Origin: UBA9647 sp049522195
Lineage (GTDB): Bacteria > Bacteroidota > Ignavibacteria > UBA10030
Length of the DNA: 64,000 bases
Assembly: GCA_049522195.1 (NCBI GenBank)
Contig: JBEKOB010000005.1
Location: forward strand, 1-64,000
Direction of reading: 5' to 3'
The notes under the pieces were generated by a model, which saw only the letters and a program-made list of their open reading frames with translations, ran no database searches and was not told the DNA's origin. Below are positions 31,270-40,144 of this stretch, piece by piece. The position numbers were made by a program, and so were the translations under genes. Positions within the stretch are counted from its first letter, which is position 1. Every line of letters begins with the position of its first letter.

Positions 31270-33138
31270 ATGGCAACGAAGATCCACATACTGGCAGCTG
31301 AGGTTGCGAACAAGATCGCTGCAGGCGAAGTAGTGCAGCGTCCCGCTTCGGCCGTCAAAGAACTGATCGAGAATGCTCTCGATGCCGGCGCGAAGAAGAT
31401 CACTGTCATCGTCAAGGATGCAGGTAAGACGCTGATGCAGGTGGTGGACGATGGGGATGGTATGTCTCCTGAAGACGCTTTACTCGCTTTCCAGCGTCAT
31501 GCCACGAGCAAGATCTCGACAGCTCAGGATCTCGAGGCGATTGTCACACTTGGATTTCGCGGAGAAGCGCTTGCTTCCATCGCTGCTGTGTCGCAGGTGG
31601 AATTGAAAACGCGACAGCCTTCGAGCGATCTGGGCACGTTCATCCGCATAGAGGGGAATGAGCTGAAAGAACAGGTCCCAGCCGCCGCGGAACCCGGAAC
31701 GTCGATTACAGTCAAAAACCTCTTCTACAATACGCCCGGCCGGCGAAATTTCCTGAAGACTCGAAACACCGAGCTGAAAAACATCTCGGATGTCGTCACC
31801 AGAATGGCCATCGCGTTTCCCGGGATTGGCTGGGTGTATGTGAGCGACGATGAGCAGCTCCTGGACCTCAAACCGAAAGACGTGGAAGGCCGTCTGGCGG
31901 ATCTCTTCGGAGAACGGCAATTTCGTTCCCTTGTCAAGCTGAACGAGGTTTCGGAATTCCTTACGCTCGACGGATTCATTGGCAAACCGGACTTCGCACG
32001 GAAGAGCCGTTCAGAGCAGTTCCTCTTCATCAATCGCAGGTATGTGCTCAACAGGGCCCTCAACCATGCCGTCTTCCAGGCGTACGAGCACCTGATGGTG
32101 AAAGGTGCATTCCCGTTCTATGTCCTCAACCTGACGATTGACCCGCGCAAAGTCGATGTAAATGTCCATCCCTCAAAGCTTGAAGTAAAATTCGAGAACG
32201 AATCCGCGATCTATCGGTTCGTGTTGACGTCCGTTCGTAAGACGCTTGGTGAGCACGATCTTGTCCCTTCGGTGACATTTGGTGGGGGACAGGTGGCGTC
32301 AGGTCCGGATGCACACCTTCGTTTCCTCCAGACAGAGCGGATGCAGACGAATCTTGGGGATCTCGTTCCGCCGGTGCAAAGCGAAACGCCTGATATCGAT
32401 CTGGGGAGAGTTTTCCGGAACATTGAGCGAAGAATCGGCGACGATGTCCTCCAGCGAGACGGGGAAGCGACCTTCCCGACCGATCTCCCAAAACCTGCCG
32501 CAACGATCCCTGATCGCATCCTTCAGCACAAACCGATCGGCACAGGCGCTGAGCAGCTTTCTGTCCAGGACGGGAAACCCATCTGGCAGGTACAGAACAA
32601 ATACATCCTCTCGCAGATACGCACTGGATTGCTTATTATCGACCAGCACGTCGCCCACGAAAGGATTTTGTACGAGAAGGCAATCGCGAATTTCGAGAAC
32701 AGCCTGCCGACGACGCAGCAGCTCCTTTTTCCCCAGACGATCCAGTTGAGTGCGAGCGATTATTCGCTTGCCAAGGAGCTCGTGCCGCATCTCGAAAAGC
32801 TCGGCTTCGACCTGAAACCTTTTGGAAAAAATACGGTTGTCATTGAAGGGATCCCGGCTGATGTCAGGGCTGGAAGCGAGTCACAGATCCTTCAGGATGT
32901 ACTGGATGAATATCGCAATAATGAGCATGCTCAGCAGATCGATGCGCGCGACAATCTGGCCAAGTCCTTTGCCTGCAAAGCTGCAATCAAGGCAGGCGAC
33001 AGACTCACGACCACGGAGATGCTTATACTGATCGATCAACTTTTTGCGACACGCATGCCGTACGTCTGTCCTCATGGACGTCCCATCGTTGTCAAAATAT
33101 CAGTCGACGAACTCGATCGCAGATTCGGTAGAACATAA
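31270..33138 (+). CDS. mutL: DNA mismatch repair protein MutL
   Basis: A 622-residue mismatch-repair ATPase and endonuclease. The GHKL ATPase domain holds ELIENALDAGA, DDGDGM and GFRGEALASI. The C-terminal domain has DQHVAHERILYE, which matches the DQHA-x2-E-x4-E endonuclease motif with Val for Ala, plus ACKAAIKAGD and CPHGRP, so strand nicking is expected (non-MutH type). The ATG at 31270 starts at the conserved MATKIHILAAEVANKIAAGE-type beginning. An in-frame TTG at 31246 overlaps the epimerase and adds eight non-conserved residues. No MutS is in this window. Confidence 0.95.
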   Translation: MATKIHILAAEVANKIAAGEVVQRPASAVKELIENALDAGAKKITVIVKDAGKTLMQVVDDGDGMSPEDALLAFQRHATSKISTAQDLEAIVTLGFRGEALASIAAVSQVELKTRQPSSDLGTFIRIEGNELKEQVPAAAEPGTSITVKNLFYNTPGRRNFLKTRNTELKNISDVVTRMAIAFPGIGWVYVSDDEQLLDLKPKDVEGRLADLFGERQFRSLVKLNEVSEFLTLDGFIGKPDFARKSRSEQFLFINRRYVLNRALNHAVFQAYEHLMVKGAFPFYVLNLTIDPRKVDVNVHPSKLEVKFENESAIYRFVLTSVRKTLGEHDLVPSVTFGGGQVASGPDAHLRFLQTERMQTNLGDLVPPVQSETPDIDLGRVFRNIERRIGDDVLQRDGEATFPTDLPKPAATIPDRILQHKPIGTGAEQLSVQDGKPIWQVQNKYILSQIRTGLLIIDQHVAHERILYEKAIANFENSLPTTQQLLFPQTIQLSASDYSLAKELVPHLEKLGFDLKPFGKNTVVIEGIPADVRAGSESQILQDVLDEYRNNEHAQQIDARDNLAKSFACKAAIKAGDRLTTTEMLILIDQLFATRMPYVCPHGRPIVVKISVDELDRRFGRT

Positions 33139-33168
33139 TCTATCCACGCAAGCGGAAAGGCAGAATGT

Positions 33169-34833
33169 ATGCACAATGGTCTGAATGGCATGGGAGAGGG
33201 AAGGAAAAGGTGGGAGGAGAATGTCAAGGCCGGTGGAAAGGTGCGTGGAGTGAAGTTCACGACCGTCAGTGGCGAACCGATCGAGATGCTCTATGATCCG
33301 CACGACGTCGAGGCGATTAATTTCCTGAGCGACATTGGGTATCCGGGCGAGTATCCGTATACGAGGGGAATCCACCCCACAGGATATCGGGGAAGGCTGT
33401 GGACGATGCGCCAGTTCGCCGGCTTCGGCACGCCGGAGGACACCAACGAACGTTATCATTATCTCCTCGAGCACGGGCAGACCGGGCTTTCCGTTGCGTT
33501 CGATCTTCCAACGCTCATGGGGCGCGATGCAGATGATCCGCATTCGGAAGGTGAAGTTGGGATTTGCGGCGTCTCTGTCAGCTCGCTGGCCGACATGGAG
33601 ATTCTCTTCAAGGGAATCAACCTCTCACAGATCTCGACCTCGATGACCATCAACGCTCCTGCTGCGATGATGATGGCCTTTTATCTGGCTGTGGCTCAGG
33701 AGCAGGGGCTCGATTTCAAGACACTGCGAGGGACAACACAGACTGATATTCTCAAAGAGTATATCGCACAAAAAGAGTGGATCTATCCTCCCGAACCGTC
33801 GATGCGGTTAATCATCGATATGTTCGAGTATCTGAACAGAGAAGTGCCACAGTGGAATCCGATCTCCGTGAGCGGGTACCATATCCGAGAGGCTGGCTCG
33901 ACTTCAATCCAGGAACTCGCGTTTACGCTTGCCGATGGGTTTGCATACGTCGAGGCGGGAATAGCCCGAGGTCTTGACGTCGACGAGTTTGCACCGAGGA
34001 TTTCCTTCTTCTTCAATTCCCACGTCGATTTCTTTGAAGAGATCGCGAAGTTCCGTGCAGCCAGGAGGATCTGGGCCAAGAGGATGAAGAATGAGTACGG
34101 AGCGAAGAACCCCCGCTCGCTGATGCTTCGATTCCACACACAGACCGCCGGTTGTTCGTTGACAGCACAGCAGCCAGAAAACAACATCGTCAGGACTGCC
34201 TACCAGGCTCTCGCCGGTGTATTGGGCGGGACGCAATCGTTACACACAAACTCGATGGACGAGACTCTGGCACTGCCATCCGAGAAAGCCGTAAAGATTG
34301 CGCTCAGAACTCAGCAAATCATAGCCTACGAGACGGGTGTGACGAACACTGTGGATCCGCTCGCAGGAAGTTATTTTGTGGAAGCGTTGACGACGAAGAT
34401 GGAGCAGGAAGCGGAGCTGTATTTTGAGAAAATCGACACGTTGGGGGGTGTGATCCCGGCCATCGAAGCCGGTTTCTTCCAGCGCGAAATTGCCGATGCT
34501 GCATACCGTTACCAGCGTGAATTAGATGCTCGGGAGAAGATCATCGTCGGTGTCAACGAGTTTATTGAAGCGAACGAGAGCATCGAGATTCCTATCCTTG
34601 TGATTTCTCCTGAAGTTGAAGTCAAGCAGCGCAAACGGTTGGGAGATGTTAGGCAGAGCAGAAACAATGAGGCGGTGGAACGATCCCTTTCAGAACTGAA
34701 ACAGGCAGCGATCGACCAGAAAAACCTGGTCCCGCGGCTTCTGGGAAGTACCCGGTCGTACGTGACGCTGGGGGAAATGTGCGCTGCGCTGGCGGAGGTC
34801 TTCGGTCTCTACGAAGAACCAGCCGTGTTTTGA
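33169..34833 (+). CDS. Methylmalonyl-CoA mutase, catalytic (large) subunit without B12 domain
   Basis: A 554-residue TIM-barrel subunit that interconverts methylmalonyl-CoA and succinyl-CoA. Recognisable are YPYTRGIHPTGYRGRLWTMRQ, SVAFDLPTLMGRDAD, NPISVSGYHIREAGS, RFHTQTAGCSLTAQQPENN and SLHTNSMDETLALP. The length stops before a cobalamin domain. The B12-binding partner is encoded separately at 39071. This split form is common in archaea and some bacteria. The reaction links propionate and odd-chain or branched amino-acid carbon to the TCA cycle. I read this as methylmalonyl- rather than isobutyryl-CoA mutase on overall similarity. Confidence 0.9.
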   Translation: MHNGLNGMGEGRKRWEENVKAGGKVRGVKFTTVSGEPIEMLYDPHDVEAINFLSDIGYPGEYPYTRGIHPTGYRGRLWTMRQFAGFGTPEDTNERYHYLLEHGQTGLSVAFDLPTLMGRDADDPHSEGEVGICGVSVSSLADMEILFKGINLSQISTSMTINAPAAMMMAFYLAVAQEQGLDFKTLRGTTQTDILKEYIAQKEWIYPPEPSMRLIIDMFEYLNREVPQWNPISVSGYHIREAGSTSIQELAFTLADGFAYVEAGIARGLDVDEFAPRISFFFNSHVDFFEEIAKFRAARRIWAKRMKNEYGAKNPRSLMLRFHTQTAGCSLTAQQPENNIVRTAYQALAGVLGGTQSLHTNSMDETLALPSEKAVKIALRTQQIIAYETGVTNTVDPLAGSYFVEALTTKMEQEAELYFEKIDTLGGVIPAIEAGFFQREIADAAYRYQRELDAREKIIVGVNEFIEANESIEIPILVISPEVEVKQRKRLGDVRQSRNNEAVERSLSELKQAAIDQKNLVPRLLGSTRSYVTLGEMCAALAEVFGLYEEPAVF

Positions 34834-34859
34834 TCGTACACTGCCAAAGGGGACATACT

Positions 34860-35759
34860 ATGCGCCCGGTTGTGCGTTTACTCAGACCCGAACAATGGCT
34901 CAAGAACTTCTTCATCTTCGCGCCTCTCATTTTTTCGAAACACCTATTCAATGAAGCGTATCTTGCAACGGCGGTGCAGGCGTTCGTCGTGTTTTCGCTG
35001 CTATCGAGCACCGTATATATCTTTAACGACATAGCCGATCGTGAGGCCGACAGGCTTCACCCAACCAAGCGAAACAGGCCCATCGCCGCCGGCAAGATCT
35101 CGATCCCTCAGTCCATCGGGATTGCCATTGGCTTGCTCATTCTCATCAGTTTTCTGATGACGCAGTTGAATGCGAAGTTCCTCTTCATCGCCGCCGTGTA
35201 CTTTGTGCTCAATCTTGGATATTCCTTTTTCCTCAAGCATGTTGTCCTCGTTGACGTTTTCATCGTCGCCGCGGGTTTTATGCTTCGTGTTTTGGCTGGC
35301 GCCTTTGTCATCAATGTCCAGGTATCCGAGTGGCTTGTGCTGTGTACGCTCTTCGTGTCATTGTTCCTCTCGATCTCGAAGCGCCGTGCAGAACTGATGA
35401 TTGTGAAAAACTCCGATAATTATGAAGGGCGTGCGGTGTTACGAGGATACGACCTCGAATTCCTGGATCAGATGATGACCATCGCCGCCTCAGGGATGGC
35501 AATCTCGTACGCCTTGTATACGGTGGCCGAACGAACCATCAGCATCTTTGGATCATCGAACCTGATCTTTACGACGCTGTTTGTCTTGTTCGGCATATTT
35601 CGATATCTTTATCTCATAAGAGCCAGGAAGACGGAAGACAATCCGACGCACATGCTTACAACGGATCCCGTCACGCTCTTCAACGTCGCCGCTTGGTTCG
35701 CTGTTTGTGTCATCATCATCTACTTTGCAGAAATTAAACTTTGGCTTGGAGTCCGATGA
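34860..35759 (+). CDS. UbiA-family prenyltransferase, DPPR-synthase-like
   Basis: A 299-residue protein with about eight transmembrane helices. AAAGGGG precedes the ATG at 34860; the longer upstream reading is inside the mutase gene. The first Asp-rich motif is NDIADREADRLHPTKRNRPIA. The start RLLRPEQWLKNFFIFAPLIFS is what I know from decaprenyl-phosphate phosphoribosyltransferase homologues, which join a polyprenyl phosphate to PRPP to give cell-envelope arabinose or ribose donors. That subfamily is likely but its role in a Gram-negative is unclear. It overlaps the DUF362 gene by 4 bp. Confidence 0.8.
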   Translation: MRPVVRLLRPEQWLKNFFIFAPLIFSKHLFNEAYLATAVQAFVVFSLLSSTVYIFNDIADREADRLHPTKRNRPIAAGKISIPQSIGIAIGLLILISFLMTQLNAKFLFIAAVYFVLNLGYSFFLKHVVLVDVFIVAAGFMLRVLAGAFVINVQVSEWLVLCTLFVSLFLSISKRRAELMIVKNSDNYEGRAVLRGYDLEFLDQMMTIAASGMAISYALYTVAERTISIFGSSNLIFTTLFVLFGIFRYLYLIRARKTEDNPTHMLTTDPVTLFNVAAWFAVCVIIIYFAEIKLWLGVR

Positions 35760-36904
35760 AACTTCCTGAACCGAAATCACCGACCCGGATAACCGGATTC
35801 AAGACGGTTGATCCGACCGTTGTGGTCGTCAAGACGACGCCCGCGACAGTTCTAGAGGATATCCAGCGCGCGATGGAGATGGCGGGTGTGAAATCCGTAC
35901 TCGATGCCGGCGCAACCACAATTCTGAAAGACAACATTTCATGGCATTTCCCGTTCCCTGCCGCGAACACGACTCCGTGGCAGCTGGAGGGGACCATCCT
36001 TGGATTACGAAAGTCCGGCTTGAAGGATCTGGTCTGTGTTCAGAACAAGACGGTTGTCACGGATGCCTTCAAGGGAGAAGACCTGAACAAATACGTACCG
36101 CTCTTCAAGAAGTACGACATTCCGGTCAAATTCAATTTCAAAGATGGAGACATGAAGTGGATCGAATACAGGCCGAAGACTCCGCTTCTTGTGCTTGACC
36201 AGATCTATCCGGACGGCATCCGTATCCCGGATTTCTTTTTTGGGAAGAACATTGTTCATCTGCCGACGGTCAAGTGTCATATCTATACGACAACCACCGG
36301 CGCAATGAAGAACGCATTCGGTGGACTATTGAACACCTATCGCCACTATACACATTCATGGATTCATGAGACGCTCGTCGATTTGCTTGCCATTCAAAGA
36401 GAGATCCACGCGGGGCTTTTCGCGGTGATGGACGGGACGACGGCGGGGAATGGGCCGGGCCCGCGCACGATGTATCCCGAAGAGAAGAATGTTATCCTCG
36501 TCAGTGCGGACCAGGTGGCGATTGATGCGGTATCTGCCAAGATGATGGGCCACGATCCACTAAGCATCAAATACATTCGACTGGCACACGAGCGAGGATT
36601 GGGATGTGGAGATCCCCGGATGATCAAGGTACTGGGCGAGGACATTACGGGCGTGAATTGGAAGTTCTCGGTCGGCGATAACATGGCGAGCATGGCGGGT
36701 GATCTGCTCTGGTTTAGTCCTCTCAGAAAATTCCAGAATATCTTCTTCAGAACTCCGTTGGTGAACTTCTTCATTTTTGGCTCGGAGGCATATCACGACT
36801 ACTACCGCTGGCCGCTCAGGGACAGGCGAGTGTTCAGCAAGTGGCTGAAGTCGTCGCAATGGGGCAAACTGTTCGCGTCGTACGAGCCCCGCACCGGCGC
36901 CTGA
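35756..36904 (+). CDS. DUF362-domain protein
   Basis: A 382-residue protein whose middle holds the DUF362 signature (FFFGKNIVHLPTVKCHIYTT, GAMKNAFGGLLN, then ILVSADQVAIDAVSAKMMG). Some relatives carry ferredoxin cysteines at the C-terminus; this one does not. The last 100 residues are aromatic-rich (FFIFGSEAYHDYYRW). The function of the family is not settled. It starts inside the stop of the prenyltransferase gene (ATGA), so the two are co-translated and may act on the same lipid-linked pathway; that is inference from position. Confidence 0.8.
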   Translation: MKLPEPKSPTRITGFKTVDPTVVVVKTTPATVLEDIQRAMEMAGVKSVLDAGATTILKDNISWHFPFPAANTTPWQLEGTILGLRKSGLKDLVCVQNKTVVTDAFKGEDLNKYVPLFKKYDIPVKFNFKDGDMKWIEYRPKTPLLVLDQIYPDGIRIPDFFFGKNIVHLPTVKCHIYTTTTGAMKNAFGGLLNTYRHYTHSWIHETLVDLLAIQREIHAGLFAVMDGTTAGNGPGPRTMYPEEKNVILVSADQVAIDAVSAKMMGHDPLSIKYIRLAHERGLGCGDPRMIKVLGEDITGVNWKFSVGDNMASMAGDLLWFSPLRKFQNIFFRTPLVNFFIFGSEAYHDYYRWPLRDRRVFSKWLKSSQWGKLFASYEPRTGA

Positions 36905-36974
36905 ACTACACGCAACGGCGTATTGTCATCGTTGCAGATCCACTCTCATAGTACCCGATGAAACTGAAGCTCAC

Positions 36975-37826
36975 ATGGCAACCAGAACGAGATCTGAACT
37001 GTTCCTCCTGTCTATCACTCTCATCTGGGGCAGTACCTTTGTCACCTCGAAGTATCTGCTTGGCACAATCTCGCCTCTCATCTACATCGGCGTTCGATTT
37101 GCCGTGGCCATGGTTGCATTTGCTCTGCTGTTCCCTCGAAAGGTATTTATTGCGCCGAGAGGTTCGTGGATCAAAGGGGGAATCCTGGGAATTTTGCTAT
37201 TCATTGGTTTTGCCACGCAGACTGTCGGACTCCAGTATACGGGAGCTACCAAATCGGCCTTCATCACAGGGATGATGGTTGTTTTCACTCCTCTCTGTCA
37301 ACTGCTCATCGAACGTCGCGCACCCAGGATCGGCAACATCATCGGGATCCTGATGGTGACCGCCGGTCTGTACTTCCTCACGTCGCCCGGCGGATCCGAG
37401 TTCAATTTGGGGGATGGTCTTAATCTCATCTGCGCCGTCACGTTTGGATTCTACATCGTGTACCTCGATGTCTTCTCGAAAGAGCACGACGCCGTGCATC
37501 TCACTATGGCACAATTCGTCACCTGCACCGTGCTGGGATTGGGTTCGGCATTCCTTTTCGAGAACGTCAGGTTCGCCCCGTCTGTGGGGGGTGTGATGGC
37601 ACTCGTATACCTGATCGTTTTTGCCACCATCATAGCGCTGTTTGTCCAAAACAGATACCAGAAAGACACAACGCCAACAAGGAGCGCAGTCATTTTCTCG
37701 ATCGAGCCGGTCCTTGCTGCCGGGTTCGCTTATCTTCTCCTGGGAGAGGTTCTTGGCGCCATAGGAATGCTGGGTGGCGCGATGATTGTCGGGGGCGTGC
37801 TTGTGTCGGAGCTTTCACCGGGGTAA
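36975..37826 (+). CDS. EamA-family (DMT) transporter
   Basis: A 283-residue inner-membrane protein with ten predicted helices in two EamA repeats. The first begins LLSITLIWGSTFVTSKYLL, the second near residue 150 (LNLICAVTFGFYIVYLDVFS). The end of the second (VIFSIEPVLAAGFAYLLLGE) is the family's most conserved segment. Members export amino acids or other small metabolites; substrate unknown. It follows the DUF362 gene after 70 bp without a terminator. Confidence 0.9.
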   Translation: MATRTRSELFLLSITLIWGSTFVTSKYLLGTISPLIYIGVRFAVAMVAFALLFPRKVFIAPRGSWIKGGILGILLFIGFATQTVGLQYTGATKSAFITGMMVVFTPLCQLLIERRAPRIGNIIGILMVTAGLYFLTSPGGSEFNLGDGLNLICAVTFGFYIVYLDVFSKEHDAVHLTMAQFVTCTVLGLGSAFLFENVRFAPSVGGVMALVYLIVFATIIALFVQNRYQKDTTPTRSAVIFSIEPVLAAGFAYLLLGEVLGAIGMLGGAMIVGGVLVSELSPG

Positions 37827-37961
37827 GGGGGGGAGCAGACCCCTCGAATGCCATTTTTGGAAACGGGATTGGATGCGTTTGTCCGGGGACACACAGCCTG
37901 CGAATTCCTGAAAAAAGTACTTGAGTTTGACTGGAGCATGATGTACCTTCTTCCAGCGAAC

Positions 37962-38393
37962 ATGAAGACCGCACTGAGATTGATAATTCCACTTGTTTTC
38001 ACCGCGCTTGCGGTGGGGCAGCTATTCGCGGGTTCTGTCATCAAGGACTACAGTCTTGTGGCAAGTCCCAAGAATGGAAATGTCAGCGTCATTTGGCAGA
38101 CGGTGAACGAGACAAACGTCTTGAGATTTGAGATCTGGAGAGCACCGGTTTCATTGCAGACGGGCGCGGCTCAGGAATTCACCTTCGCAGGTTCGATGAA
38201 TCCTCTCGGTGCCGGTCGCCAATATGAGTTTATCGACCAAGCTCCTTTCAAGGTGACGAACAACTTCTTTGTATACAAAGTCCGCGTTGTCTTCCAAGAC
38301 GGCACCTTTGCGGATTCAGACGTTGTCAAGACAGAAGCTCTCAGTTCAACCGCAAAACGCACGTGGGGTAGCATTAAGGCGATGTTCCGATAA
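37962..38393 (+). CDS. Hypothetical exported protein
   Basis: A 143-residue protein with a signal peptide (MKTALRLIIPLVFTALAVGQLFAGS, cut near 24). The ATG at 37962 is chosen because the signal begins there; ATGs at 37938 and 37941 are in frame. The mature part looks like one fibronectin-type-III-like beta sandwich: SLVASPKNGNVSVIWQTVNETNVLRFEIWRA, then YEFID and FVYKVRVVFQDG, a pattern of strands with conserved Trp and Tyr. Probably periplasmic or surface. A terminator follows. No partner suggested by context. Confidence 0.65.
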   Translation: MKTALRLIIPLVFTALAVGQLFAGSVIKDYSLVASPKNGNVSVIWQTVNETNVLRFEIWRAPVSLQTGAAQEFTFAGSMNPLGAGRQYEFIDQAPFKVTNNFFVYKVRVVFQDGTFADSDVVKTEALSSTAKRTWGSIKAMFR

Positions 38394-38421
38394 TTGTCTG
38401 ACCATACATTCTACCTCTGAG

Positions 38422-38446
38422 GCGATACACTGTTATCGCTTTTTTT
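38422..38446 (+). terminator. Rho-independent terminator
   Basis: GCGATA and TATCGC pair around CACTGT, followed by seven T. It separates the exported protein from maf. Confidence 0.8.
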
Positions 38447-38458
38447 GTTTTAGGACGA

Positions 38459-39043
38459 ATGAATCTACCACCACTGATACTTGCATCGCAATCGCCAAGA
38501 CGGAGAATTTTGCTGAGGCAAATTGGACTGAAGTTCACTGTCCGGCCCAGTGATGTGCCTGAAGATGTCCTCGATCATGAAGCGCCGGAACACAACGCGA
38601 AGAGGATTGCTCTCAGCAAAGCTGTCGAAATAGCGAAATGTGTCAGGCATGGAATTGTCATAGGGGCAGACACGATTGTTGTTCTTGGCGACAAAATCCT
38701 TGGAAAGCCGCGCACGCGCGATGATGCGAAGAGGATGCTCAAAAGCCTGAGCGGCAGGATGCACACGGTCTATACAGCATTTGCCCTGATCGATGCCAGG
38801 ACACAACGAAGGACAGTGCAGATTGAGAAGACGAAGGTCTGGTTTCGAAAGCTCTCACGCCGCGAAATTGAAGAGTATGTCGCTTCCGGTTCACCGATGG
38901 ACAAAGCAGGAGCGTACGGAATTCAGGATGATTATGGAGCGGTGTTTGTCAGGAGGGTGGAAGGCTGTTTCTACAATGTTGTAGGATTCCCCTTGACGAA
39001 GTTCTACATGACACTCCAGGACTTTGTGGGGAACCATCGTTGA
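38459..39043 (+). CDS. maf: Maf-type nucleoside triphosphate pyrophosphatase
   Basis: A 194-residue Maf/ITPase-like enzyme that hydrolyses dTTP, UTP or modified nucleotides to monophosphates, a house-cleaning role. Motifs: LILASQSPRRRILLRQIG, GADTIVVLGDKILGKP, LSGRMHTVYTA, and DKAGAYGIQDDYGAVFV near the C-terminus. AGGA precedes the ATG. Length is normal. The B12 subunit of the mutase follows 27 bp later, probably in the same transcript. Confidence 0.93.
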   Translation: MNLPPLILASQSPRRRILLRQIGLKFTVRPSDVPEDVLDHEAPEHNAKRIALSKAVEIAKCVRHGIVIGADTIVVLGDKILGKPRTRDDAKRMLKSLSGRMHTVYTAFALIDARTQRRTVQIEKTKVWFRKLSRREIEEYVASGSPMDKAGAYGIQDDYGAVFVRRVEGCFYNVVGFPLTKFYMTLQDFVGNHR

Positions 39044-39070
39044 CAATTGAACTGAACTGAGGTGTAGGCC

Positions 39071-39487
39071 ATGGAAAGAAAAACTCGGGTGCTCATTGCG
39101 AAAGCAGGGCTCGATGGTCATGATCGTGGAGCCAAGGTGGTTGCTGCTGCGCTCCGGGATGCCGGTATGGAGGTGATCTACACAGGTTTGCGGAAAACTC
39201 CCGAGATGATCGTTGAAGCGGCGCTGCAGGAGGACGTTGATGCAGTTGGAATCAGTCTGCTCAGCGGTGCACATATGACAATTTTCCCAAAAGTGCTACA
39301 ACTCATGCGTGCGAAGGGACTCGATGACGTGCTTCTTTTCGGGGGAGGCATCATTCCTGAAAAAGATATCAATGAGCTGAAGAAGATGGGTGTGGGTGAG
39401 CTGTTCACTCCGGGTGCATCGACAACTGAGATCGTTTCGTATATCAAACGCTGGTCCGGAGAGCGGGGCGGCGAGGTTCGAGTGTGA
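39071..39487 (+). CDS. Methylmalonyl-CoA mutase, B12-binding (small) subunit
   Basis: A 138-residue cobalamin-binding domain. The lower-ligand motif D-x-H-x-x-G is AKAGLDGHDRGAK (residues 11-23). The rest follows the family: GMEVIYTGLRKTPE, VGISLLSGAHMTIF, LLFGGGIIPEKD and LFTPGAST. It completes the split mutase whose catalytic subunit lies at 33169. The two genes are 4.2 kb apart with six unrelated genes between them. GAGGTGTAGG precedes the ATG. Confidence 0.93.
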   Translation: MERKTRVLIAKAGLDGHDRGAKVVAAALRDAGMEVIYTGLRKTPEMIVEAALQEDVDAVGISLLSGAHMTIFPKVLQLMRAKGLDDVLLFGGGIIPEKDINELKKMGVGELFTPGASTTEIVSYIKRWSGERGGEVRV

Positions 39488-39523
39488 CGAGGAGCTGACG
39501 ATCAGAATCAGACACGACATGAA

Positions 39524-39566
39524 AACAAAAACCCGCTCACGATCGCTCGGAGCGGGTTTTTGTTTT
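39524..39566. terminator. Bidirectional terminator
   Basis: ACCCGCTC pairs with GAGCGGGT (39531-39538, 39550-39557), with A-runs on the left and T-runs on the right. It serves both the rightward mutase subunit gene and the leftward cold-shock gene. Confidence 0.85.
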
Positions 39567-39581
39567 TCTGAGAGATGAAAA

Positions 39582-39785
39582 TTAGGGTGCCTTCTTAACG
39601 TTCACAGCCTGTAGACCCTTGGCGCCCTGTTCAACTTCGAATTCCACAGTGTCGCCTTCCTTCAGCGTCTTGTAGCCTTCGCCGTTGATGGACTTATAAT
39701 GCACGAATACGTCTTCACCAGTGCTTCGCTTGATGAAGCCATATCCTTTCGCATTATTGAACCACTTGACTGTACCTTGTTCCAT
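39582..39785 (-). CDS. Cold-shock protein, CspA family
   Basis: A 67-residue OB-fold RNA chaperone. RNP1 (KGYGFI) and RNP2 (VFVHY) are intact after the standard MEQGTVKWFNNA start. The ending NVKKAP suits the bacterial family. Such proteins melt RNA structure in the cold or in growth. The mRNA leader is about 190 nt (promoter at 39986-40014), as in many csp genes, where the leader controls stability and translation with temperature. GGAAGAAG lies before the ATG on this strand. Confidence 0.95.
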   Translation of the reverse strand: MEQGTVKWFNNAKGYGFIKRSTGEDVFVHYKSINGEGYKTLKEGDTVEFEVEQGAKGLQAVNVKKAP

Positions 39786-39985
39786 AAGGTTACTTCTTCC
39801 TTATAGGGTTGAACATGCACACCTAATTTTTGTCTCTCAAAAACAAAAGATGTCCAGCTGTGCCCGACACCCTTCATTAAGGTTGTTGTACACACCCCCG
39901 TAGTGCCAATTCACGAGCAATGCGGAGAGAGACAGCCAAAACCACTTCTGTTGAAACAAAAACGGTGTTGGTGGATTACACCGCG
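39786..39985 (-). other. Long leader of the cold-shock gene
   Basis: About 195 nt lie between the predicted transcription start (near 39979) and the ATG. No gene fits in it on either strand. Long leaders of this size are normal for csp mRNAs. I did not find a conserved cold box with confidence. Confidence 0.5.
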
Positions 39986-40014
39986 AGTATAGCACTTGTT
40001 GGAATTAAAAGCAA
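39986..40014 (-). promoter_or_regulatory. Promoter of the cold-shock gene
   Basis: Read on the minus strand: TTGCTT (40014-40009), a 17-bp spacer, TATACT (39991-39986). The rest of the gap to the polymerase gene (40015-40144) shows nothing except a small CCAAG/CTTGG hairpin. Confidence 0.7.
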
Positions 40015-40144
40015 GACCCGCCCGCCGAACTGAGAAGGGCTGGGAACAGAAATCTGGCGGCGCACCGGGACTCCGTCAACCGATTTGGAAGAGAGTTGAG
40101 CATAATCCTTTGAAATCCAAGGACTTTGACTTGGTGCCCAGGAT

